The translations under genes were made by a program, and so were the position numbers. The notes under the pieces were generated by a model. It searched no databases, was not told the DNA's origin, and saw only the letters and a list, made by a program, of their open reading frames with translations. A DNA stretch of 64,000 bases from Candidatus Woesearchaeota archaeon (GTDB taxonomy: Archaea > Nanobdellota > Nanobdellia > Woesearchaeales > UBA9642): NCBI GenBank assembly GCA_003599145.1, contig QZIT01000005.1:384330-448329 (forward strand). Direction: 5' to 3'. Positions 18,052-27,900 of this stretch are shown in pieces. Within the stretch, counting starts at the first letter, position 1; each line of letters begins with the position of its first letter.

Positions 18052-18758
18052 TGTATGTTGAATGCAGAGAGCACACCTTCTTTGTCAGACATAACTGCGC
18101 TTGTTACGGGGATTTTTGAGTTGAGTTTTTTTTGGATGAGCCATAAATCAGACGGTATTGTTTTTTCTTTGTCTATTTTTTTTAAAGGAAACCACTGCAA
18201 AGTTCCATGCGCTGATGCCTTGAACGTCGATTGGTTTACTGTCGCTTTCATGAAAAAAAGAATGAAGCTGTGTTTTATAAGATTGTCTTCAACGCGCTCA
18301 TGCAAAATGCTGTTGATGGATATTGCCTTGGGCAGTAAACCTGTTTTTTCCCTTACTAATCGCATGGCCGTTTCTGCAAAGCTTTCTTCCAAAAGCATTT
18401 TCCCCCCTATCAATCCCCAGTAATGTTGATAGGGTCTTTTATTTCTTTTGAGCAGCAGTATCTTATTCTTATTGGCAATGGCAACCAAAACAACAGGCAG
18501 AGGGCTTAATTGCTTTCCTGTTATATGAGACAATAAAGGTAAATAACGCTCTGCCTGCTTGGTTAAAAGGTAATGCAGTCCTTTTTTTTCAATCAGGTTT
18601 TCTTTTTGCATCTGCTGAAGATGGTAGGAAACCATGTTAGAGCGTATGCGCAGGGCTTTCTCTATGTCGCTGAACTTCAATTTTTCTTTCTCAATGAAAA
18701 GCTCAAAAATCTTCTCTCTTTCTTTTTTTATCAAGCTTGTATACCTCATAATCCCCAC
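18048..18758 (-). CDS. wHTH + Nudix domain protein
   Basis: N-terminal HTH (FSDIEKALRIRSNMVSYHLQQMQKENLIEKKG) and Nudix GGKMLLEESFAETAMRLVREKTGL; stop overlaps helicase start. Confidence 0.8.
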   Translation of the reverse strand: MGIMRYTSLIKKEREKIFELFIEKEKLKFSDIEKALRIRSNMVSYHLQQMQKENLIEKKGLHYLLTKQAERYLPLLSHITGKQLSPLPVVLVAIANKNKILLLKRNKRPYQHYWGLIGGKMLLEESFAETAMRLVREKTGLLPKAISINSILHERVEDNLIKHSFILFFMKATVNQSTFKASAHGTLQWFPLKKIDKEKTIPSDLWLIQKKLNSKIPVTSAVMSDKEGVLSAFNIQ

Positions 18759-18803
18759 TTCGTCAAATGAATTCGAGGAATTATTTAAATATTCTTGATA
18801 TTT

Positions 18804-19292
18804 TTAATGGTCATGGAAGAATTAAGGCAAAAAGTGCATTATGTTGCCGTCACCGGAATCATTAAGAAGCAGGGAAAATATCTTATCTGCAAACGAAGTG
18901 CAAAAGAAAAAGCCTTTCCCAATAAATGGTGCGTTCCCGGGGGAAAAATAGAACTGCGTGATTTTATAGATACTCCGAAAGACACTGCAGATCACTGGTT
19001 GAATATTTTTGAAAAAGTACTTGCCCGAGAAGTTTTAGAAGAAACAGGATTGCAGGTAAAAAACACAGGCTATGTTTCCAGCTTGGTTTTTCTAAGGCCA
19101 AACGGTTTTTCAACGATTATTGTAAGCTTGTATGCAGATTATGCTTCTGGAAATATACAATTAAATAACGATGAATTGGTTGATTATGCTTGGGTTTCTT
19201 TAGAAGAAGCTAAAAATTATGATTTAATCGAGAATATTTATGAGCAGATAGAAAAAGTTAACAGTAAGCTACATGCAATGCGTGATCGATAG
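18804..19292 (+). CDS. Nudix hydrolase
   Basis: GGKIELRDF...VLAREVLEETGLQVK Nudix box (with an insertion). Confidence 0.88.
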   Translation, partial: LMVMEELRQKVHYVAVTGIIKKQGKYLICKRSAKEKAFPNKWCVPGGKIELRDFIDTPKDTADHWLNIFEKVLAREVLEETGLQVKNTGYVSSLVFLRPNGFSTIIVSLYADYASGNIQLNNDELVDYAWVSLEEAKNYDLIENIYEQIEKVNSKLHAMRDR

Positions 19293-20445
19293 CTTGTTTA
19301 TCTTTCATATCCACAGCATGCAACGCTGTTTCTAATGTTTTCAAAGGCTGTCTCAATGCAACGCCTAATTCTACGATCAATGCAGGGTCAATAACTGCAC
19401 AATGTTCTGCAACTTTAAAAAACGCCTGATAAAAAGCGCTTGTTGGCAGGTACACTTCAGGATAATGATTTTTTGCATACGCCAGAACGCCTTGGAAAGT
19501 CGGAGAGTTTGGAACTTTCAATCTTTCTAAAAAAGCAAAATTAAATTTTACATCTTCATACTCTAATGCAACTTCATCTCTAAACAGTCTTCTGGTAAGG
19601 TCTACTCCATTTTCTGAAGGAGACAGCCATGAACTGTTCAGATGTTTTTTCACAGGTAAAATTAAACCAGCATCGCCATGAACTCCTTGCACATAGCGTT
19701 GAATGGTAAAAAAATCTTCATCTGTTTTAGGGCTGTATTGATTAACAACAAACGTCCCATAATCTTTTTCAACATGCAATGCCTGAAGAATTTCAGTATA
19801 AGATTCGGTAAGTTCATCTAATGTTGCTCTTGCGCTTGCCTTTGCATCATCGTTCTGTATTAAAACATTGGCAACAACAGGCCCTAAAGTATCATAAAAA
19901 TCTTTAATGAGCGCTGCTTGAGAAGGATATAATTTTTTTAAGAGCGTTTCAAAAGATTTTGCAGTGATGACCTGATCAGAAACCCAAATGGGTTTGTTAT
20001 CTCGAATGCCCCATCTGCCATTTTCTCTTGCGTTTCTTGCGTTGTATAATGCTGGATCTAAAGAAGAAGCTGTTATGATGTAACAAAAACCTTTGCTTCC
20101 CGCATCATAATATTCTGCGCCATCAGAACCATCATCATTACGGTAAGTGTGCACATAACGGTCTCCTATGATTTCTCTTGAACGTCTTGTTTGCCTTTCA
20201 ACTTTCTGAGGTCTTCTATTGTTTTTATGTTCATGTGTCCACGTATTTCCTCTACTATCAACAAACATGCCGTCAATTTCAACAATAACCACTCCATTTT
20301 TGCCTATCAAAATAGGGCCAGAATAATGGCTTACGCCGTGTTTTCTCGCCAATCTTCTTCCTATTGTTTCAGCATCTGCATCGTGCCTTTTTTTACCTGC
20401 ATCTTCTCCTGGACCAAAATCTTCATCAGAGTCGAAAAATCCCAT
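19258..20445 (-). CDS. Hypothetical protein with possible PD-(D/E)XK-like N-terminal motif
   Basis: NGVVIVEIDGMFVDSRGNTWTHEHKN resembles the E-x-D-G...D...(E)-x-K core of restriction-like nucleases; rest unrecognised. Confidence 0.6.
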   Translation of the reverse strand: MGFFDSDEDFGPGEDAGKKRHDADAETIGRRLARKHGVSHYSGPILIGKNGVVIVEIDGMFVDSRGNTWTHEHKNNRRPQKVERQTRRSREIIGDRYVHTYRNDDGSDGAEYYDAGSKGFCYIITASSLDPALYNARNARENGRWGIRDNKPIWVSDQVITAKSFETLLKKLYPSQAALIKDFYDTLGPVVANVLIQNDDAKASARATLDELTESYTEILQALHVEKDYGTFVVNQYSPKTDEDFFTIQRYVQGVHGDAGLILPVKKHLNSSWLSPSENGVDLTRRLFRDEVALEYEDVKFNFAFLERLKVPNSPTFQGVLAYAKNHYPEVYLPTSAFYQAFFKVAEHCAVIDPALIVELGVALRQPLKTLETALHAVDMKDKQAIDHALHVAYC

Positions 20446-20549
20446 AATTTTGGTATAAACAGCTCCTTTATAAATATTTCCTTTTTTTAACTATCTATAA
20501 GTGGTAACAAAATAGAAACATTTTTAAATAACACACTGTTAGATAAAGT

Positions 20550-21287
20550 ATGGACGACCAATGGACTGAAATTCCTGAAGATTGGGAATTGCCAGAACAA
20601 AAACAAGAAGAGCCAGAGATTTACTTTTCAGATAGCCTGATAGCACTCTATACTGCTTTTCAGAATCAAGTTCACAAACCAAAATCTGTTTTATATCCTT
20701 CTTGTGGTTTTGATGCAAGCCCTGCAAAAGTGTTTGACAAAGTGACTTTTGTTGATGCTGAAAAAGGAAATGAAGGGTGCATTGAAAAACTCAAAGAGGC
20801 AGGATTAACTGCCTATAAACAAGACATTAAAGTATATCAGCCATCAGAGCTTCATGATTTAGTTATTTTACTGAATCCTGCAATTCCTCATGAATGGGCT
20901 ACAAGGCATATGCAAACAGGCTATGTTATAGCGAATGAGTACCATCATACGGCAACGGAGTTATTTCACGACCCTCAGTTTAGATTATGGGGAACACTTG
21001 ATTTCATAGTTAATGATTTTGAAAATAAAAGGTATGAAGTTAAAGTTTCTCAAAATCTTGAAGGATTATTTGAAGAAGTACAGACAATAGAAGACTTAAA
21101 AGCGTTAAACCCTGACTATGCCGAATTTCTCATAGACAGTGTTGAAAGCTTTGCTTCAGATGATGCTACATTAAAAACATTTGATGAAAAATGGGCAGCA
21201 TTTAGAACGGCATTGCATCAGCATAAGCCCTACAGACGAAAAGCTGAACTGTATATTTTTAAGAAAAATGTGCCCGAGGAGATTTGA
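20550..21287 (+). CDS. Rossmann-fold/methyltransferase-like hypothetical protein
   Basis: SVLYPSCGFDASPAKVFDKVTFVDAEKGN...DLVILLNPAIPHEW resembles a SAM-binding core. The end overlaps the 3' end of tRNA-Ile. Confidence 0.6.
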   Translation: MDDQWTEIPEDWELPEQKQEEPEIYFSDSLIALYTAFQNQVHKPKSVLYPSCGFDASPAKVFDKVTFVDAEKGNEGCIEKLKEAGLTAYKQDIKVYQPSELHDLVILLNPAIPHEWATRHMQTGYVIANEYHHTATELFHDPQFRLWGTLDFIVNDFENKRYEVKVSQNLEGLFEEVQTIEDLKALNPDYAEFLIDSVESFASDDATLKTFDEKWAAFRTALHQHKPYRRKAELYIFKKNVPEEI

Positions 21288-21387
21288 ACTCCCGACCTCA
21301 CGATTACCTACAAGACATGTCTTGGAGGTTCCAAGACGCCAGTCTTGATATCAGTCGTGCGCTCTAGCCAGGCTGAGCCACGGGCAC
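21269..21387 (-). tRNA. tRNA-Ile(GAT) with 44-nt intron at canonical 37/38
   Basis: GTGCCCG...CGGGCAC acceptor; anticodon stem CACGA/TCGTG around CTGATA[intron]A; T arm GGGAG-TTCAAAT-CTCCT. Confidence 0.92.
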
Positions 21388-21390
21388 GTA

Positions 21391-21462
21391 CGCCCCCGGC
21401 CAGATTCGAACTGGCGGCCTCATGGTTAACAGCCATGCGCTCTACCGCTAAGCTACAGGGGC
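21391..21462 (-). tRNA. tRNA-Asn(GTT)
   Basis: GCCCCTG/CGGGGGC acceptor, CATGG-CTGTTAA-CCATG anticodon arm, GCCAG-TTCGAAT-CTGGC T arm, G73. Confidence 0.95.
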
Positions 21463-21587
21463 GTAATCAAAGAACTAAGACAGCATTTATAAAGATTTTT
21501 AAAAGAATCCTTGTTTGAGCGTTATTGTTATCTTCTTTATTTTCATCTTTTTTTTCTTGCAAATCTTTTCATCTTATAAAAAAGCAA

Positions 21588-21705
21588 AATATATAAACGC
21601 AAATACTTACATTGTAAGTAAACAACGCAACATTTATAAATACTTACAATGTAAGGACGCTATCAGAAAATTTATATAGGAATAACTTACAATGTAAGTA
21701 TCCTA
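21588..21705 (+). promoter_or_regulatory. Three TATA + palindrome units (TACTTACA-W-TGTAAGTA) upstream of the HTH/giant-protein operon
   Basis: Palindromes at 21604-21620, 21641-21657 and 21684-21700, each just downstream of a TATA-like box (tatataaa, tttataaa, tttatata). Confidence 0.85.
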
Positions 21706-21707
21706 TT

Positions 21708-21920
21708 TTGTTCAGGAAAGGGTGTGTTTTGGATATAAAAAAGAGTTTGGATATTCCATCGTCCATTTTTCAAGATAGAGCTCTGAAAGTTTTAGAAATT
21801 TTGGTTGAATATCTCAAGGAAGAGAGAGCATTATCCTATCACGAAATTGCTGTTTTGTTAAATAGGGATGACAGAACCATCTGGACAGTCTATCAAAGGG
21901 CAAAGAAAAAGCGAAAATGA
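21708..21920 (+). CDS. Small HTH protein (sigma-70 region 4-like), candidate local regulator
   Basis: LSYHEIAVLLNRDDRTIWTVYQRAKKKRK helix-turn-helix; start is TTG (21708 or 21729); stop overlaps the giant ORF start (ATGA). Confidence 0.75.
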   Translation: MFRKGCVLDIKKSLDIPSSIFQDRALKVLEILVEYLKEERALSYHEIAVLLNRDDRTIWTVYQRAKKKRK

Positions 21921-24900
21921 TTGCACAGCTAGAAAGGGAAAGAGAACAGTTCATTCGCAATAGAGAATACTATGTCCAAAGGCTGAAAAAAGGGCTGATT
22001 ACTGCAGATGATTACAAACATCTTATCCAGATGATGACTTCTGGAAAAACAGATGCAGAGTATCTTACTGACCTTAATCAGAAAATTGCCAGAGAAAGAA
22101 AGCAGGAAAAAAGCTTTTTCCATCATCACAAAACAGCAATGGTTTTGATTGCGTTAGTTGTTTTCTTAGGATTATTTGCAGTGCTGTTTAAAGGAAATAT
22201 TACAGGATTAGTAACCTATGGAGAAGAGCAGAACACCACTATCAACAGTAATTTCAGTACAGGAACCTATGTCTTTGATTTGCAAAACATCACAGGATTA
22301 AGCATAACAGGAAAAGTCTATGGAGAAACTGCGAAAATTTACGCGATAAAAGAGGGAAAGAAATATTTGATTTATCAAAAGGAAAAAGACAGCAATCTTA
22401 TTACAGGAAATGTTGTTGAAGAAATTATTGCGAGAGACTTAGAAAACAATACGCTGGAAAATATAACAGCGCAACCCATAGATGATCAGGAAAACATAAC
22501 GCAAGAAGCAAACGTGACGATAAACGAAACAGCGCTTAATGAAACAATTCCTGATGGAGAAATAAATCAAACTATTCCTGAGAATATATCTGAGAATATG
22601 ACAGATAATGAAACCATCAATAACACGATAGGCATAACGGTCAACGAAACCATAAACATAACAATTGATGAACCCATAAACACAACACTCAATGCAACGT
22701 TCAATGAAACAATCAACGAGACTGTTCCTTTAAATCAGACAACGATTGAAAATATAACCATCAACGAATCAGTAAATGAATCGATAGACATAAACCTGAC
22801 GGAAAATGAAACTGTCGATATAATAAATGATACAACCAACATAACCGTGAATATCAACGTAACGACAAACATAACAATAAACACAACAGCCAATACAACA
22901 GCAAATATAACCGCCAATCAAACCATCAATAACACGTTCAATGCAACAGCAAACGCAACAATAAATATAACGGTTAATCAAACAGAAAATATAACGCTCA
23001 ATGCGAGTGAAAATGAAACCAATATCGCCTATCAAATAACACCATTCACGCATGCCTGTGTCGAAACCTGCAGCTTGCCATTGAATACCATCATTTTAGA
23101 AATAGAAACAGACGGCTTTATTGAGATAGAGCAACTGCATTACACTCAGGAAAACATAACAGAAGATGCAAATATAACTGCGTTTAAGGAAAAGTTTGAC
23201 AAAGCAATAGTCATCAAGGATATAAAATTAAAAAAACAGATTCTTGGCTTGGGAGAACAAGGCTATGACATTTCCATAGAGAGTTTAGACAATCAAACAA
23301 CGGCAACGCTAGAGCCTGAAAATATAGACTCTGTACAACATATAAAAATAATCAGCAAAAATGAAAAAACATTAAGCGATATTTTTGCAGTTACACCGAC
23401 AAATGGAAAAGCAACTATTCAATTAGCAAAAATTGGATTGGCAAAAGGAATATTGCAATGTGAACTCTTTAATTTTGAAGCAGATACGTGCAATAACTGG
23501 ATAGCAACAGAGATTGCTTTCAATGATTATGGAAACTATGCAGAATTTACCGTCAATGCATTAGGTGTTTATGCAATTGAAATAGAGTCAGGAAAAGTTG
23601 AGTTGAATGTCCTGCAAGAAATTGCAAAGAAAGGCAGTGCAAGAATTATTGTTGTTCCTGAGAAACCTGCAGTGAATGATGTTCAGAAAGTTTTAGAAGC
23701 AGAAAAAACAGCAGATATTGTGCAGACAGGAACTATACAAAATAATAACATTATCGACTTAGAAAATGATCCTGCTGTTGCACGAGTTGTTTTAGACCAG
23801 CAAGTAAATGTATTGCTGCATGAAGCAATTCCTTTGATCAACGGCAATGTAAGTACATATGGATTTACGGTTAATGGTTCAGGAATAAACATTTGCATTG
23901 TTGATACAGGCATTGACAGTTCTCTTATTCCTGTAACTGCAGAGTACAATTTCCTTACCAATGACAGCAATGCAGAAGATGACAATGGACATGGAACGCA
24001 AATAGCAAACGTCATGTATGCAATTGCTCCTGCAAGCGCATTGTACAGTGCAAAAGTCATTGACAGCTCTGGACAAGGCTATGAAAGTAATGTGTTAAGA
24101 GGATTGCAGTGGTGCATGGATAATGGTGTTGATATCATCAGTTTAAGCATTGGCGCTGGAAGCTATGACGGATTCTGCGATAGCAATATTGTTGCAGAAA
24201 AAGTCAATGACGCTGTTGCGCAGGGCATTGTTGTTATCGCAGCGACAGGCAATGATTACGGCAGTAATCTCAAAGCTCCGTCCTGCGCCATCAATGCAAC
24301 AAGGGTAAGCGCAACAGATAAATCTGATGTTATTGCAGACTTTGCAAATGTAAATTTGATAACTGATATTTTTGCTCCGGGAAAAGATATAACGACAAAA
24401 ACAATTGGAAATAACGATATTACCGTTTCAGGAACCAGCATCAGCGTTCCCTTCGTTACAGCTGGAACTGCATTATTATTAGAACAGGAAACGCTTGCTC
24501 CTTCTGATGTAAAATACAGATTGCGAAGCACAGGAAAACCAATAGCATATACACAGGATAATATTATAATTAACATTTCAAGAATAGATATCTACAATTT
24601 ATTGACGAATAATGTAACCAATATTCCTTATGATTACTTCAACACTTCACAAAGCAATCAGACAGAGCAGAATCAAACGTACACCATAAGCACGGTTCCT
24701 ACGCACAGCACACCTCTTATAGAACCTTTGGAACCAGGGGACAATCAAAGCTTTGTCTGCTATAATCAATCAACGTCAGATGCAGAGGGAGATGCAGTAA
24801 CCAACATTTACAATTGGAGAATTAATAATACGCCTATTATGCTTTTGAACTTGCCGTTTGATACTAATGTTTCCGGCCATGGCAGCTCTGTGAAAGATTA

Positions 24901-27900
24901 CTCAGGATACGGAAATAATGGAACGCTTAATGGAACGACCATTTACACTATGGGAAAAATAGGGGGAGGATATCATTTTAATAAGTCGCGATCAAACTAT
25001 ATCAATGTAACGAAAGCCTCTTTGTTGCTGGTTGAAAACTTCACCATGACGTTTTGGTATTATATAGATGAAACGGTATCAATAACCCACACCCCTTATT
25101 TTGTAAATAAAGGAACAGGCACACTGGGAATAAGAATTGGAAGTGTAAACGGCCTTCCAGGAATGCGCACAGAACTCGATGCAGAAGACCTCGAGGGCTC
25201 GATATCATCAACAGTAAACAATATGTGGTATATGTACGCACTAGCCTGCAATGCAACAAGCTGTTCTACATATATCAATGGAACATTTGACGTGCAAAGC
25301 GCAGGAAAGCCGACCAATTTACAGACCTATGATTTAACCATAGGAGTCGGCGCAACATCAGCAGTTAATAGATTAAACGGAACAATGGACGAATTCAAAA
25401 TCTTCAACAGAACATTAACAGCAGACCAGATACTGCAGATTTACAATGATGAACTCAACAACAGGACTAATAGAACTATTGTCATGAATGAAACATTCCC
25501 TTCAGACAACTGGACCTGTGAAATAACGCCTAATGATAAGTCAGGTGATGGCATTACAAGAAATGTCTCTACCGTAATACAAGTAAACACAACACCAACG
25601 CACACAACACCAACGCTTTCAACAAGCGTTCCAACGTTTAGTGCAAACTTTACCTGCTATAATCAGTCAACAACAGCCTATGATGGAAAAACTGCAAGCA
25701 ACGTCTACAACTGGCTGGTTGATAATGTCTCTATAACGGTATTGAATTTGCCGCTGGATCACAACATAAGCTCAACAGCCTCTGGCGCACTGAAGGATTA
25801 TTCTGGTTACAACAACAATGGAACACTGGCAGGCACAGCCCCTGTCTGGGCAAGCAATGGAAAGGTTGGAGGGGGATATAATTTCAGTGGCGATAGAATA
25901 ACCGTAACCGACCATACAAGTTTAGACACCACAACAGCGTTCACTGTTGAAGTATGGGCATTTCCATCAACCGTGAGTAGTCCGCATGATATTATAGGAA
26001 AATATGCGTGGAGCGATGGACAAGGATTGTTTCAAGTAAGACAATTCAATGCAGAGTTACGTGCATATCTTATTGAAGGCACGACGATTCAAATCGTAAA
26101 CGCGACAAGCTTCTTCACTATCAATACTTGGCATCACATTGTCGTTGTTTATAATAGTTCAAATATCACCATATATAAAAATGGAGTATGGGCTGCAAAT
26201 TACGATCCAACACTTTCTTTTCTACCAACCAACACAAACGTAGTCATAGGCGCAGCAGCAGATACAGGAACTGCAAACTATTTCTCTGGCGTCATTGACC
26301 ATGTAAAAATCTACAACAGAAGTCTTTCCGGAAATCAAATAGCGCAGTTATATGCAGAAACTTCTGCAGGAAAAACAGACAACAGCACTATTACTGATTT
26401 GGAAACCGTTGATTCAGGAACGCATGAATGGGTTTGCGAAGTTACGCCTTTAGATTACCAAAGAGCAGGAATGACTAAAAACGTTACTGCAACGACTTCT
26501 CCAGATACCACTGCACCAACCTGCAGCATTTCGGTGATAGACGAAACCAGTAATTTTGCATTTGTTTCAGGAAACCGTGTCTATTACACAAACAAGAGCA
26601 GTGGCAGCTTTACGGTAACCGTGAGCGCTTCAGACGCGCAAAGTTCTATTGATACCGTAACCTTCCCTTCAACCGTTGATAACGGAGGAGGGGATAGAGA
26701 TGCAGCTTACAGCTGGCAGTATAACTGGACAACGGCAGACAATGCAAATTATACCAATGCAAATATCACGGTTAATGACAGCAATGGAAATGTGGGAAGC
26801 TGTTTGTTCAATGTAACGTTTGATTACGTCGCGCCTTCAGGAGGCTCTATCAATTACAGCAATAGCGTTATTAATTTTAAATCGCACCTCATTAATGTCA
26901 GTGTAGGACTGGACGATTTATCTGGCATTTCAGAAGGAAACGCAACTGCGTGGATTTACAGGCAAAATGCAAGCTACAGCCAGTCGACATTTACCTGTGG
27001 AAGCTACGGAGCGTTTGAAAGAATAAGCGATAACACAACGACAAAATCCCAAGTGAACGACTCAACACTAACCTATTTTTATTGCTATAAATACATCTAT
27101 ACCGTTACTGATAACGTCAATAACAGCGTGAACTATACATCATCTAACGTCGTTGTTGTTGACCCTTGCAGCAGGACAACAGGCGACTGGTTTGTCAACG
27201 AAACGTTAGTCTGTGAAAACAGGACAGGCAGCAATAAAATAAGCATTCCAAGCAATACACTGACTGTTGGAATCAACGGAACATTATCATTTATGAACGT
27301 CCATTTTGAAATCAATCACACCATTATCAAAGGAAACTTTACCTACAAACACTCTAAGAACGACGTGAGCAGCACTGCTTCACAGATGTGGGCATATGGA
27401 GATACTAATATAACAGGAAAATTGGTTCTTGAAAACGTGAGCATGTACAATAACGACTTCAACCAGAATTACGGCATTACCGTCAATGGAACCATGATCA
27501 TCAATAGCTCCTCGAACGTAACAACCTATGACGGAGACTCAACGCAATTTATTTTCCAAGTCTACAATGGAAGCACGTTTATCGCAAAAGACAGTGCATT
27601 GTCCTATATGGGAAAAAGTCCTGCAGGATTGTGGATTAATGCATCAAGCCAATTAATCAACAACACCATCAATGAGGAGCTCACAACAGGATCAAACTAT
27701 GTACAGATATATTCGAAACATAACATCATCGAAAATAACACGTTTTACGGCTCAAACAATGCACAGCTCCTCCTTCAGTTGAATTTTGTATCAAACACAA
27801 CGCTCAAAAACAACACACTCCAGTCAAAAATAGGATCAGATATGGTTTCGCTGACAAATTCTGAAAACAACACCATAACGGGAAATTTATTTTGGAATAA

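Noticed and set aside
21604-21700. ACTTACAATGTAAGT repeats considered as a CRISPR-like or transposon terminal repeat
   Set aside because: Only three units, 17-bp palindromes, spacers of about 20-26 bp containing TATA boxes, no cas genes or transposase; operator interpretation fits better.
22735-23053. Minus-strand Cys/Ile/Tyr-rich ORFs (for example 22769-23053) opposite the giant
   Set aside because: They are the shadow reading of the AAC/ACA-rich N-[IT]-T repeat on the plus strand; composition is entirely explained by the sense repeat.
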